From contig NZ_CP018153.1 of NCBI RefSeq assembly GCF_001889005.1, forward strand, positions 204,001-268,000: a stretch of 64,000 bases of DNA, written 5' to 3'. The notes beneath the pieces were generated by a model. It was not told the origin of the DNA, did not search any database, and saw nothing but the letters and a program-made list of their open reading frames with translations. How positions within the stretch are numbered: the first letter of the stretch is position 1; every line of letters begins with the position of its first letter. Of this stretch, positions 34,218 through 44,179 are shown one piece after another. The position numbers were made by a program, and so were the translations under genes. This stretch comes from Christiangramia salexigens. Lineage in GTDB: Bacteria; Bacteroidota; Bacteroidia; Flavobacteriales; Flavobacteriaceae.

Positions 34218-36428
34218 TTATTCACGGGTAACCTTGTCTATGCCGTTAATTTTTTTGAGTCGTTGAATTATGGTATTCAGGATATTATTGTTTTTCACGA
34301 TAAGGGTGATGCGCCCGTTAAAAATTCCATCTGAACTATCAAAATTCAGATTTTTCATGTTGACGTGCATGTTACTTGAAATTTCCTGAGTGATCTCGCT
34401 CACTAATCCCAAATTGTCTATTCCCTGAAGCTGAATAACAGCTTTAAAGTCCTGTTGAGAACTATCTATCCATTTTGCCTGGATTATCCTGTATGCATAA
34501 TTGCTTTGTAATTGCAGTGCATTAGGACAGTCCTTTTTATGCACCTTTATTCCGTCATTTACCGAAATGAAACCAAAGACAGTGTCACCTGGAATAGGAT
34601 TACAGCAATTTGAAAGTTTGTACTCCAGTTTCTCTTCTTCTTTACCAAAAACAAGCTGATCGTACTTCGCGGTAAACTCATCTTTATTAATTTCAGTAGA
34701 AACCGTAGAAGGTTTCTTAATCTTATTTTTGATATAGCTTACAATGGCGTTGCTTCTCGAAGATGCGAACTCCTTAAGCATTTGATTATCAATTTTTCCT
34801 ATCCCAACGCGGTAAAAAAGATCCAGGCTGGTCTTAAGATTAAAAAAGACCACCAACTCATTAATTGATTTCTCGTTGAAATGGATTTTCTGCGCCTTGA
34901 GTTTTCTGGCAAGGATCGCCTTCCCATCTTCGGCAATTTCCTTTTTCTCCTCTTTTAGAGAAGATTTTATTTTTGCCCGGGCCCTTGCGGTTGTAGCGTA
35001 ATCCAGCCAGTTGATATTCGGCTTCGCATTTTCAGATGTTATAATATCTACCTGATCCCCACTTTTTAATTCATGAGATAGTGGTACCAATTTGTTGTTT
35101 ACCCTCGCACCACGAGTGTGAAGGCCAATCTCGGTATGAATACTAAATGCAAAATCCAGCGGTGTTGCCCCCTTTGGTAAAGACTTTAAATCTCCCTGTG
35201 GTGTGAATACAAATATCTCTTTTGAGTACAGATTTAATTTAAACTGTTCAACAAAATCTACTGCATTTACATCGGCGCTTTCCAATGCTTCCTGAAGTCT
35301 CGTTACCCATTCTTCAAATCCTCGCTCCTCAGTGCTTTCGCCCTGCTTATATTTATAATGGGCTGCATAACCTTTTTCGGCGATCTCATTCATTCGCTCA
35401 CTTCTTATCTGTACTTCAACCCATCTGCCTTTTGGTCCCATAACTGTAATATGAAGCGCCTCATACCCGGTAGATTTTGGAGAGGAGATCCAATCCCTTA
35501 ATCTGGTTGGGTTTGGTCTGAAATGATCTGTTACGATAGAATAAATTTTCCAGGCAAGGAATTTTTCCTGAGTTGGGTCACTTTTATATATAATCCTTAT
35601 CGCAAACTTATCATAGACCTCGTCGAAAGTTATATTCTGCGCTTTTATCTTTTTATTGATGGAATAGATAGACTTCGGTCGTCCCTTGATCTGGTAATCC
35701 AGGTCTTCTTTGTCCAGTGAATCTGTGATCACTTTACTGAATTCCTTGATATACACATCCTGCTCTTCCTTACTTTCCTTGATTTTAGTCAGAATATCCT
35801 GATAAATCTCGGGTTCAGTATATTTTAAACCTAAGTCTTCGAGCTCTGTCTTAATATTATAAAGTCCAATTCTATGGGCTAAGGGAGCATAAATATAAAG
35901 GGTTTCCGATGCGATTTTAACCTGCTTATCCGGCCGCATAACATCCATAGTTTGCATATTATGCAAGCGGTCTGCGATCTTAATAATTATAACTCTAACA
36001 TCATCATTAAGGGTGAGAAGCATTTTTCTGAAATTCTCAGCCTGTAATGAGACATCCTTATCTTTCTTTAGATTGCTTATTTTGGTAAGACCATCCACGA
36101 TCCTCGCGACGGTGTCTCCAAACATATCCCGAAGTTCATCCAGGGTATAGATGGTGTCTTCCACCACATCGTGTAACAGGGCTGCAGCAATAGAGGTTGC
36201 GTCCAGACCAATTTCTGAAGCAACGATCTTTGCCACGGCAATGGGATGAAATATATAGGCTTCACCAGATTTACGCCGCTGATCCTTGTGTGCATCTACG
36301 GCAGTATCAAATGCTTTACGAATGAGTTTTTTATCCTCATCGCTAAGCGTTTGATAGCTAATACGAAGTAATTCCTTGTATTGCCTAGCAATTTGCTTGT
36401 TTTCTTTTTCAATAGCTGCCTCGGTCAT
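34218..36428 (-). CDS. RelA/SpoT bifunctional (p)ppGpp synthetase/hydrolase
   Basis: Stringent-response enzyme of 736 residues with the full order: N-terminal HD hydrolase (HDVVEDT near 88-94, HNMQ), synthetase domain (SIYSINKKIKAQN; IIYKSDPTQ), TGS domain (EIFVFTPQGDLKSLPKGAT), a helical/conserved-Cys region (CCNPIPGDTVFG), and a C-terminal ACT domain. Both active sites look complete, so this is a Rel/SpoT-type enzyme, not a monofunctional RelA. No paralogue is in the window. Confidence 0.95.
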   Translation of the reverse strand: MTEAAIEKENKQIARQYKELLRISYQTLSDEDKKLIRKAFDTAVDAHKDQRRKSGEAYIFHPIAVAKIVASEIGLDATSIAAALLHDVVEDTIYTLDELRDMFGDTVARIVDGLTKISNLKKDKDVSLQAENFRKMLLTLNDDVRVIIIKIADRLHNMQTMDVMRPDKQVKIASETLYIYAPLAHRIGLYNIKTELEDLGLKYTEPEIYQDILTKIKESKEEQDVYIKEFSKVITDSLDKEDLDYQIKGRPKSIYSINKKIKAQNITFDEVYDKFAIRIIYKSDPTQEKFLAWKIYSIVTDHFRPNPTRLRDWISSPKSTGYEALHITVMGPKGRWVEVQIRSERMNEIAEKGYAAHYKYKQGESTEERGFEEWVTRLQEALESADVNAVDFVEQFKLNLYSKEIFVFTPQGDLKSLPKGATPLDFAFSIHTEIGLHTRGARVNNKLVPLSHELKSGDQVDIITSENAKPNINWLDYATTARARAKIKSSLKEEKKEIAEDGKAILARKLKAQKIHFNEKSINELVVFFNLKTSLDLFYRVGIGKIDNQMLKEFASSRSNAIVSYIKNKIKKPSTVSTEINKDEFTAKYDQLVFGKEEEKLEYKLSNCCNPIPGDTVFGFISVNDGIKVHKKDCPNALQLQSNYAYRIIQAKWIDSSQQDFKAVIQLQGIDNLGLVSEITQEISSNMHVNMKNLNFDSSDGIFNGRITLIVKNNNILNTIIQRLKKINGIDKVTRE

Positions 36429-36463
36429 AGCTTAAAAGTACAATTAAGATTAAAAAGACACAA

Positions 36464-37702
36464 TTATAAACCGTCTTTCAGGTTACGGTATCGTTGCAAA
36501 AGACTGGGATGAGAGTAATGTACAAAAATATAGGCCTTATGAGGTGTTAAATTACTCAGAGTGTTTCTGGATAATTTTTTCAGGCTAGAGATAAGTCGCT
36601 CAGCCTTATAAGTGCTCTTCGCGTAATTATCGGCCTGATATTCAAATTTCCTTGAAATATAGTTCATTATAAGTCCGGTGATCTCTGAGATCGGGCTATA
36701 CAGCAAGCCAAAAGCAATAAGGCCTATATGGAAACTTGGTTGGGCTACACTAAGAGCTTCAGACAGTACTGGACTGCCAACGAATAAAGAAAGTAACCAT
36801 AAGGTAAGGCCGGTTGTTAGAACCGATACGCTAAGATTTACCAGAATATGCTTTTTCTTATAATGGCCTACTTCGTGTGCAAGTACGGCAACAATTTCTT
36901 CTTCTTCAAGATCATTGATCAAGGTGTCGAATAATGTGATCCTTTTCTCCTTTCCAAATCCGGAGAAATAGGCATTGGCTTTAGTACTTCTTTTAGAACC
37001 ATCTATTACAAATATATTGTCCAGTTGAAATCCTACCTTTTTGGCATAATCTTCAATTTTAGATCTCAATGAACCTTCTTCCAAAGGCGTTTGTTTATTG
37101 AATAAAGGCACGATAAGTTTTGCGTAGAACATATTCATGAATATTGAGAATACAGCAATAAGTATCCAGGCCAGCCACCAGAAATCTTTACCTGCAATTT
37201 GGTAGAACCAGATGATCAAGGCAAGAATTCCACCACCTAGAATACTGGACATAGCTAAGCCTTTTAACTTATCCAATACGAATGTTTTTTTGGTGGTCTT
37301 GTTAAAGCCATATTTTTCTTCGATCACAAAGGTGCTATACCAGGAAAAAGGGGTCATAATAATGTCGCTGCCTAGCATGATTATTCCGAAAAATATCAAA
37401 GCGATAAGTATGGGCTGGTCTGTGATGCTTCTTGCAATCTGGTCTACCCATGCAAAACCTTCAAAGAAAAGAAAAGCGAGGGTGAGTAAGACGGAAAAAC
37501 TTGAGGTGATGAGTCCAAACTTAAAGCGTTCCTTTTTATAGTTCTGTGACTTTTCATATTCTTCAGGATCATAAACATCAGATAATTCTGAAGGAATTGG
37601 GTCGTCAAAATGTTTAGCGTTCAAAGCATCAAGGATCTTATCAATAATAAAATCGATCATGATTATGGCTATGATGATATAAAAAAGTGTTTCTGAATTC
37701 AA
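36464..37702 (-). CDS. M48 (Ste24-like) membrane metallopeptidase
   Basis: Integral membrane zinc endopeptidase of 412 residues with the N-terminal CAAX protease-1-like transmembrane domain (several helices, then the FVIEEKYGFNKTT motif) and the HExxH motif HEVGHYKKKH, with a third ligand in EYQADNYA. Prokaryotic members degrade or process membrane proteins; natural substrate here is unknown. The proposed start is TTG (MNSETLFYIIIA); no ATG sits at a suitable distance, since the first ATG lies 14 codons in and would trim the first helix. Between rel/spoT and the methyltransferase gene. Confidence 0.87.
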   Translation of the reverse strand: MNSETLFYIIIAIIMIDFIIDKILDALNAKHFDDPIPSELSDVYDPEEYEKSQNYKKERFKFGLITSSFSVLLTLAFLFFEGFAWVDQIARSITDQPILIALIFFGIIMLGSDIIMTPFSWYSTFVIEEKYGFNKTTKKTFVLDKLKGLAMSSILGGGILALIIWFYQIAGKDFWWLAWILIAVFSIFMNMFYAKLIVPLFNKQTPLEEGSLRSKIEDYAKKVGFQLDNIFVIDGSKRSTKANAYFSGFGKEKRITLFDTLINDLEEEEIVAVLAHEVGHYKKKHILVNLSVSVLTTGLTLWLLSLFVGSPVLSEALSVAQPSFHIGLIAFGLLYSPISEITGLIMNYISRKFEYQADNYAKSTYKAERLISSLKKLSRNTLSNLTPHKAYIFVHYSHPSLLQRYRNLKDGL

Positions 37703-37750
37703 GGCAAATAATTTTAGAAATTGAAACTTAAAAAAAGAAAAAGGCTGAAT

Positions 37751-38563
37751 TTATAGTTTAAACCCTCGCTGTCTTTTGGCTTCAAAAATAATAATTCCCG
37801 CAGCGACTGAAACATTCATGGAATCTATTTCTCCCTGCATAGGGATTATAATATTTTGAGTTGAATTTTCAAGCCACTCGTCACTTAAACCCGTGGCTTC
37901 GGTGCCCATAACAATGGCCGAGGCTTTCTTGTAATCTATTTCGTGATATGGTAGGGAAGCCTGTAGAGCCGCAGAGTAAATATTGATTTCCTGCGATCTT
38001 AGAAAATCTACAATTTCACTTGTGGATCCCGTAGCGATCTGATTAGTAAAAATACAACCTACACTGCTTCTAATGATATTTGGGTTGTAAAGATCTGTCT
38101 TTGGGTTGGCGATAATAACAGCATCAACAGCAGCCGCATCTGCGGTTCTTAAGATCGCCCCAATGTTGCCCGGCTTTTCCGGAGCTTCGGCAATAAGCAG
38201 AAGTGGAGTAGGAGTGTGGAATTCCAGATATTCAAGTTTATGTTCCCTCGATCTAAAAACCCCGATTATGCCTTCTGTGCTTGAACGATACGCTATTTTG
38301 TCATAAACATCTTTGTTTATTTCAATGAGCTCTGCGGGAGTTTCGGTGTTTTGTTTGCTATACTCCATCACCATGTGAAAATCGATGAGCTCGGGCACAA
38401 AATAAAATTGCAATGGAGAATAATTTCCTTTTAGAGCAAGTTCTGTTTCCCGTTGACCTTCAATCACAAACTGGCCGTCTTTGCGACGATTGCGCGACTT
38501 TTCCTGTAACTGCAGCAGCCGTTTGATATCTTTATTCTGCGAGCTGGTAATTCGTTTAAGCAT
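37751..38563 (-). CDS. TrmH/SpoU-family RNA 2'-O-methyltransferase
   Basis: SAM-dependent methyltransferase of the knotted SPOUT fold, 270 residues from the ATG at 38563 (MLKRITSSQNKDIKRL); an earlier ATG at 38578 would add MYFYP. Motifs: NIGAILRTADAA, IVMGTEATGLS and IPMQGEIDSMNVSVAAG, the three SPOUT signature motifs, the last two forming the deep trefoil knot and SAM site. The substrate base in rRNA or tRNA is unknown. It is separated from the upstream amidohydrolase operon by a terminator. Confidence 0.9.
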   Translation of the reverse strand: MLKRITSSQNKDIKRLLQLQEKSRNRRKDGQFVIEGQRETELALKGNYSPLQFYFVPELIDFHMVMEYSKQNTETPAELIEINKDVYDKIAYRSSTEGIIGVFRSREHKLEYLEFHTPTPLLLIAEAPEKPGNIGAILRTADAAAVDAVIIANPKTDLYNPNIIRSSVGCIFTNQIATGSTSEIVDFLRSQEINIYSAALQASLPYHEIDYKKASAIVMGTEATGLSDEWLENSTQNIIIPMQGEIDSMNVSVAAGIIIFEAKRQRGFKL

Positions 38564-38591
38564 TGGGTAAAAATACATAGATATTGAGCAT

Positions 38592-38626
38592 AAAAAAAGC
38601 CCCTGAAATTTTCAGAGGCTCTTATT
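38592..38626 (-). terminator. Terminator of the amidohydrolase operon
   Basis: AGCCCCTGAAA and TTTTCAGAGGCT form a stem with one mismatch, followed on the minus strand by seven T. It lies between the 437-residue amidohydrolase stop and the start of the RNA methyltransferase gene. Confidence 0.8.
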
Positions 38627-38640
38627 ATTTTTGGTGAAGT

Positions 38641-39954
38641 TTAATTATTCTCCTGATTTCTATATTTTTCTGAATAACGTTTCCATAATTCAGTTTGGTG
38701 AGTTTCCAGACTTATTTTTCTGCCATCAATAAATGCATGAGATAATTTGTTGGTTCTCATGTCCAGGGCATCCCCTTCAGAAATAAATAAGGTAGCAGAT
38801 TTTCCTTTTTCAAGACTCCCATAATTGTCATCAATTCCAAGGATCTTAGCTGCGTTTAGGGTAATTAGCTGCAATGCTTCTTCCTTGTCCATGCCAAATG
38901 CTGCTACAGTCCCAGCATAGAAAGGCAGATTCCTTGTATTCATTCTTTCCATTTGGCCACTGCTTTCAAGGCCAACCAATACACCTTTGTCATTCAGTAA
39001 TTTCGCTAATTTATAAGGGTAATCGTAATCCTCATCCTCCTGTTTTGGGGTAGAGTGCGGACGGTTTACAAGAACAGATATGTTGTTGTCCTTTAATTGC
39101 TGAGCTACAGCCAGAGTATGGTAACCTCCTACGATGACCATTTTTTCAAGATTCTGGTCCTTTTTAAACTGAATGGCATCCTGTATCTCTTTCTCACCAT
39201 CTACGTGTACAAATACTTTCTTCTTTCCATTAAACACGGCCTCCATTGCCATGTATGGTAAATTTGTATAATCTTTGCTTCCTGCAAGATAGGCTTTAGA
39301 AGCAGCGAAGAAATCTGATAGTTTCTGAACATCTTCAACATATTCCTTATTCGGTTTTAGTTTAGGGTCTTCACCCATCCACCAGCGTCCTCTTTTAAAG
39401 GATGAAGGCCAGTTGATGTGCAAACCATCATTTTCCTTGACCACAGCGTCTTCCCAGTTCCAGGCATCAAACTGAACTACAGAAGATGTTCCTGAGATTC
39501 GTCCACCACGTGGAGTGATCTGTCCTAAAAGTACTCCATTGGGTCTCATGGATTCAACGATCTTACTTTCGGCATTATAAGCGATCAAACTTCTTACATT
39601 GGGAAGCATTTCACCCATTTCATCCTGATCGTCTGTTGGGCGAACAGCAGCTATTTCAACAAGCCCAAGAGTAGAGTTTGGAGCAATAAAGCCCGGATAA
39701 ACATGTTTGCCCTTAGCCTCGATGATCTCACCTCTATACTGCATTTTAGTAGTAGTGGCATCCATCACCTGAGTTAACTTACCATCTTCAAAAATTATAA
39801 GACTGTTCTCTATAACTTCCCCGTTACCTAAATGAGCAGTTGCTCCTACTATAGTTACAGCTTCAGACTGACTGGAGGCAGGGGTTTGCTGAGCAAAACC
39901 ATAACCAGAGATCATGAGTATTGCAAGTAATATATATGTATTGAATTTTTTCAT
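38641..39954 (-). CDS. Exported amidohydrolase-like protein lacking the metal HxH
   Basis: A 437-residue protein with a signal peptide (MKKFNTYILLAILMISGYGFAQ). It matches the amidohydrolase superfamily (strand GKHVYPGFIAPNSTL at the place of the HxH motif, later GGYHTLAVAQQL and NKLSHAFIDG), but where active enzymes read GxxDxHxH this one reads GFIAPNST, so both metal-binding His are lost. A C-terminal LGIDDNYGSLEKGKSATLFI is typical of periplasmic imidazolonepropionase-like family members. Likely non-catalytic or altered; partner of the next, larger gene, 13 bp away. Confidence 0.7.
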   Translation of the reverse strand: MKKFNTYILLAILMISGYGFAQQTPASSQSEAVTIVGATAHLGNGEVIENSLIIFEDGKLTQVMDATTTKMQYRGEIIEAKGKHVYPGFIAPNSTLGLVEIAAVRPTDDQDEMGEMLPNVRSLIAYNAESKIVESMRPNGVLLGQITPRGGRISGTSSVVQFDAWNWEDAVVKENDGLHINWPSSFKRGRWWMGEDPKLKPNKEYVEDVQKLSDFFAASKAYLAGSKDYTNLPYMAMEAVFNGKKKVFVHVDGEKEIQDAIQFKKDQNLEKMVIVGGYHTLAVAQQLKDNNISVLVNRPHSTPKQEDEDYDYPYKLAKLLNDKGVLVGLESSGQMERMNTRNLPFYAGTVAAFGMDKEEALQLITLNAAKILGIDDNYGSLEKGKSATLFISEGDALDMRTNKLSHAFIDGRKISLETHQTELWKRYSEKYRNQENN

Positions 39955-39967
39955 CTTCTAATTTATT

Positions 39968-42934
39968 TTAATGTACTTCCTCTAAAAGATCACAGTGAAC
40001 GTGCTGATCCTCTTTTTTAACTACAGGCTGAGTTTTTACACCATTGTTCTTTTCCTTCAGCATCTGTCCGATCAGTTCATTTCTTTGCTGCTGAATTTCT
40101 TTTCTAAGCTTTTGATCTCTTTCAATATCGAAATAGACCACACCCTCCACCATGGTTTTCTCTGGTTTTGCATAAATTGAAAGTGGATGATCATTCCATA
40201 GAACAAGGTCTGCCTGTTTTCCGGCTTTCACACTTCCTACAAGATCATCTACGTGCAATAATTTTGCAGGATTAAGAGTTACCATTTTCCAGGCTTCTTC
40301 TTCGCTCATACCACCATACTTAACGCTTTTCGCAGCTTCCTGATTAAGTCTGCGGCTCATTTCGTTATCATCACTATTAATGGCTACAGTTAATCCAACC
40401 TCGTTCATGATGGCTGCATTAAAAGGAATCGCGTCATTAACTTCATATTTATAGGCCCACCAGTCAGAAAAGGTCGATGCACCGGCTCCATGTTCTTTCA
40501 TCTTATCGGCAACTTTATAGCCTTCAAGGATGTGTGTAAACGTATTAATATTGAAGCCAAAGGCTTCTGCCACCTTCATAAGCATGTTGATCTCACTTTG
40601 GATGTATGAATGGCTGGATACGAAACGCTTGCTGTTAATGATCTCAAGCAGAGTTTCCATTTCGAGGTCTTTTCTGAAATTCTTACCACTTTGCTTTTTA
40701 CTTTCATAAGCCTTAGCCTGGCTGAAATAATCCATAAATACCTGTTCTACACCCATTCTTGTTTGAGGGAAACGGCTCTTACTGCCCCAGTTGGATTGCT
40801 TAACATTCTCACCCAAGGCAAATTTTATGAATGGCGGTGCAGGTTGAAAGATCATGTCTTCTGCAGAAGCACCCCATTTTAGTTTAAGTATTGCAGACTG
40901 CCCTCCAATAGGGTTTGCAGAACCGTGTAATAATTGAATTAAGGTCACCCCACCAGCAAGATTTCTATAAATATCAATATCAGTTGGATCTACAACGTCT
41001 TCCATCTGTACTTCGGCTGAAGAATTATGTCCCGCTTCGTTAATTGCTGAAGCTGCGATATGAGAATGTTCGTCTATAATGCCAGAAGTTAGGTGTTTAC
41101 CTGTAGCATCAACTACCCTGGCGCCACCGGCATTCAGGTCTTTGCCTACTTTTACGATCTTACCATCCTTAACCAGAACATCTGTATTTTCTACGATGCC
41201 TTCGACTTCATTGGTCCAAACCGTAGCATTTTTGAAAAGGATATTTTCCTGTTTTGGCATTTCAGTAAATCCATATGCCATGTTTGGATAAGTAACCGGC
41301 ATTACTTTAGGAGTTTCGGCTGGCTTATCTTTTTTATCAGATTTCTCTTCTTCTGATTTTTTTGAAGCTGTAAAGGTTGTTTCAGAACCGTTTGGCAAAA
41401 TAGCTTTTCCGCTAATTTTATCTGTTTTTGAAGGAACATTGGTAACGAGCCTAATGAATTCAGTTTTAGTTGTGTCTGGTGAGGATAATAAAAGATTCAT
41501 CCAGTTATCTTCAAAACTTAATTTTGAACCAATCTTAGTTTCTCCTAATTTAACATCCGCCTTTGGTTTGGAAGCTTCACCAGTTATTTTAAGATCGTAG
41601 TTCTTTCCGTCTACGCTTAGATCATAATTCCCTGTAATATCGGTATGAGTCATATTTTCAAGGATCTTCTTTTCGCCCTGAATCCAGTTTTCGTAAAGAG
41701 TGGTCTCTTTCTCAAAGTAGTCTCCGGAGGTGATAAGGAAATTGGCCCAGGCACCTGCTTTGATCACACCGAGTTTGTTGGCTTGTCCTATAGTTTTTGC
41801 GGGAATAGTTGTAAGTGCAGCAAGTGCAGCTTCTTTACTAAGACCATATGAAATACTTTTTAAAAGGTTCTTTCTAAAGTCTTTTTCTGCATCTATAGAA
41901 TGTGTGGTTATAGTAAAAGGCACATTTTTTTCTGCAAGCATTTTAAGGTTTGCAGGAGCCTGATTCCATTCTTTCATTTCTTCGAGGCTCACATAATTGG
42001 CTAAATAAGGATCTTCCACATCGTAAGCTTCGGGAAGCTTTAAAGGAATGATATATGTGGCATTGGAAGATTTGATCTCATTTAATCGCTGGTACTCTTT
42101 TCCGCTACCTAAGATAACGTATTGTACACCAAATTCGTCTCCAACTTTATCTGCTCTTAATTCATCTAAAAGTTTATCTGTAGCAAAGATCTGAACCAGA
42201 TCCTTATTTTGATTCAGAGCCTCCAATGCAAGATCAGTATTATCGGCATTACCTCCGGCATACCACTGGGCATCCAGATAGGCCTGGCGAATCAAAGCCA
42301 TTGCCCCCATTAGTGAAGTAGGGTAGGACTGTCGCGATGCCACGCTCTTATCAAAAGATAGGTATTGAGCAGAACGTTCGTTGAGGATGCGTTGCCCTTC
42401 GCTTACATTTGGCGTAAGAGCCACTAACATTCCGGTTCCGCGAATTATTCCGTCTGGTACGTGAGTATTTACAACTCCGAAACCTGCTTTGTGAAATTTT
42501 TCAGCTTCTTTAGGATCAAAGCTAAAGTGGGAAACGGCATTAGTTTCAGGGCGAATATGGTCATTCCAGTAATAGCCTTCTCTGCCGGCCTCATATTGCG
42601 GTTGATCTCCGCTTTCGGCTTTTTTAGGTTTTGAGATTCCAAAATCGCTGTAGATATCGATAAAAGAAGGGTAAACTTCTTTGCCTGCAAGATCTACAAC
42701 TACGCTATTCTTAGGAATATTAATCGTTTTACCTACTGCGGTAATTTTTCCTTCCTTGATCGCAAACATTCCATTTTCTATGGTTGTTTGAGGGTCTACA
42801 TGAATTTTAGCGTTCTTGAATACAGTGTAATTGGTGTTTCGCATTTGGACACCATCGTTTTTGGGAAAGTATTCTTGAGAATGCGCCGAGAAAACGCTCA
42901 AAAATACTCCCAGGATCAGTAATTTTAATTTCAT
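39968..42934 (-). CDS. Double-domain exported amidohydrolase (one active-looking, one degenerate)
   Basis: A 988-residue exported protein (signal ending ...FSAHSQ). Residues about 25-440 form an amidohydrolase-like domain whose HxH position reads SFIDIYSDFG, so it looks inactive; residues about 560-960 form a second one with SGIIDEHSHIAA, which keeps HxH, plus NSDDNEMSRR with the catalytic-Asp region and GSVKAGKQADLVLW. A Lys-rich, Glu-rich linker and a beta domain lie between them (residues 440-560). The very C-terminus has a basic tail ending in HVHCDLLEEVH. Exported by Sec, substrate unknown. The operon also holds the degenerate single-domain paralogue. Confidence 0.75.
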   Translation of the reverse strand: MKLKLLILGVFLSVFSAHSQEYFPKNDGVQMRNTNYTVFKNAKIHVDPQTTIENGMFAIKEGKITAVGKTINIPKNSVVVDLAGKEVYPSFIDIYSDFGISKPKKAESGDQPQYEAGREGYYWNDHIRPETNAVSHFSFDPKEAEKFHKAGFGVVNTHVPDGIIRGTGMLVALTPNVSEGQRILNERSAQYLSFDKSVASRQSYPTSLMGAMALIRQAYLDAQWYAGGNADNTDLALEALNQNKDLVQIFATDKLLDELRADKVGDEFGVQYVILGSGKEYQRLNEIKSSNATYIIPLKLPEAYDVEDPYLANYVSLEEMKEWNQAPANLKMLAEKNVPFTITTHSIDAEKDFRKNLLKSISYGLSKEAALAALTTIPAKTIGQANKLGVIKAGAWANFLITSGDYFEKETTLYENWIQGEKKILENMTHTDITGNYDLSVDGKNYDLKITGEASKPKADVKLGETKIGSKLSFEDNWMNLLLSSPDTTKTEFIRLVTNVPSKTDKISGKAILPNGSETTFTASKKSEEEKSDKKDKPAETPKVMPVTYPNMAYGFTEMPKQENILFKNATVWTNEVEGIVENTDVLVKDGKIVKVGKDLNAGGARVVDATGKHLTSGIIDEHSHIAASAINEAGHNSSAEVQMEDVVDPTDIDIYRNLAGGVTLIQLLHGSANPIGGQSAILKLKWGASAEDMIFQPAPPFIKFALGENVKQSNWGSKSRFPQTRMGVEQVFMDYFSQAKAYESKKQSGKNFRKDLEMETLLEIINSKRFVSSHSYIQSEINMLMKVAEAFGFNINTFTHILEGYKVADKMKEHGAGASTFSDWWAYKYEVNDAIPFNAAIMNEVGLTVAINSDDNEMSRRLNQEAAKSVKYGGMSEEEAWKMVTLNPAKLLHVDDLVGSVKAGKQADLVLWNDHPLSIYAKPEKTMVEGVVYFDIERDQKLRKEIQQQRNELIGQMLKEKNNGVKTQPVVKKEDQHVHCDLLEEVH

Positions 42935-43017
42935 AAAATTTAGGGGTTTTAATAAAAAAAGGATGCTTTAATTTAAAAGCCCTTAAAGTAATAAAAATCT
43001 TTTTGAACAATTCTTAA

Positions 43018-44091
43018 TTATATGCTTTTATGAGGTGCTTCGAAATAATTTACGAGAAGTGCAACCACATAACTGTAACTTTTCATCCCGTCTTCCTGAT
43101 TATTGGCAATGAGATAAGAGTTATAAGTAGCCTGGAAAAGGGGTTCAAAAGGATTAGTGTGTTCTAACCAGAATTCGTCCACTTCCCGATAGTTCTTAAG
43201 AATCCCGGGGTTTAATTTGCAGGTCATTTCTTTGATCATATCCGGCTCTCTTCGGTAAAGTTCACTAAGACAATATCTAAGCGCAAATGTATAGCCGGAA
43301 TATCTGAAATAGGGGTTAGGATGATTCATGGTTACAAGACAGGCAATAAAGTTTGCTTCATTTTCTTTTGCATAGCCTAACTGATGTCCAATTTCATGAC
43401 TTGCAGTAGTTGGAATTTTATAGGGGATGATCACCGTGTTTACCTGTGCCTCATTGGTAAGTGGATTCAAATAACCGTTGAATCCCATATAGGTAAGCGG
43501 CAGACTGTATAATGATCTTTTTAAGGCCGGGCTTTCATAGGTAAGTTCGGGGAAATCTTTTTTTAGACTTTCGTAACCTTCAGTAGTGATCCTGAAAAGT
43601 TCTTTTTTCGAAAAATTAAAATCCACCTTTAAAGTATCATTATCTGCCAAAAGGGAATGTGCTGAATTTGATTTTTTTATCAAATTTTCGGTAAGACCTA
43701 TTAATTTCTCTGTGGTATAATCATTTTCGATCTCCAGACTTTGGTGAAGGGGTAACCTGTAATAATTGAAACCCCAAAAAAGGTGAAAACTAAAATAGAT
43801 AATAGAGAGGGTGGCTAATGCGTCTGGAATCCATGTTTTTGGTGCTCTGAATCTTTGTTTTAATCTGCGGCCCAGCCACTTTATGATCATAAATATAAAC
43901 GCCGCATACAGTAGATCACCCAGTGAAAAGGGGACGAAACTAAGGCTGAATCGCATAATACGAGAAACCACTGGGTAAAGACCATTAGAATAATATTCTT
44001 CAATAAAATATGGATAGCCGGCAAGGATCCTAATTGCAATAATCTGTATAGGCAGGAATATAGCCAGCAGGAGGGTTGAATTCTTCTTCAC
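43018..44091 (-). CDS. DUF3810 family membrane protein with HExxH motif
   Basis: A 357-residue protein with three to four N-terminal helices (ILLAIFLPIQIIAIR region, SLGDLLYAAFIFMIIKW) followed by a soluble domain with SHEIGHQLGYAKENEANF. That HExxH plus a downstream E is the signature of gluzincin-like metalloproteases; DUF3810 is a predicted zinc peptidase family without a characterised role. It uses a GTG start (44091), which leaves a good membrane start; no ATG is nearby. It diverges from pepD across the pepD promoter. Confidence 0.72.
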   Translation of the reverse strand: MKKNSTLLLAIFLPIQIIAIRILAGYPYFIEEYYSNGLYPVVSRIMRFSLSFVPFSLGDLLYAAFIFMIIKWLGRRLKQRFRAPKTWIPDALATLSIIYFSFHLFWGFNYYRLPLHQSLEIENDYTTEKLIGLTENLIKKSNSAHSLLADNDTLKVDFNFSKKELFRITTEGYESLKKDFPELTYESPALKRSLYSLPLTYMGFNGYLNPLTNEAQVNTVIIPYKIPTTASHEIGHQLGYAKENEANFIACLVTMNHPNPYFRYSGYTFALRYCLSELYRREPDMIKEMTCKLNPGILKNYREVDEFWLEHTNPFEPLFQATYNSYLIANNQEDGMKSYSYVVALLVNYFEAPHKSI

Positions 44092-44128
44092 AGCTTAAAA
44101 TTACAAATATTTAAGAGGTAGCAAATTT

Positions 44129-44156
44129 TTGAAATCAGTCAAATACAATACCTTTG
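44129..44156 (+). promoter_or_regulatory. Flavobacterial-type promoter of pepD
   Basis: TTG at 44129-44131, a 17-nt spacer and TACCTTTG at 44149-44156. The TTG would also be the first codon of an upstream-extended reading frame, so the ORF start there is probably an artefact of the promoter. Confidence 0.65.
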
Positions 44157-44179
44157 TGAAGATACCAAAATTTACATCA

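Noticed and set aside
44129..44179. Extended start (TTG) for pepD adding 17 residues.
   Set aside because: The TTG is the -33 element of the promoter and transcription would start downstream of it.
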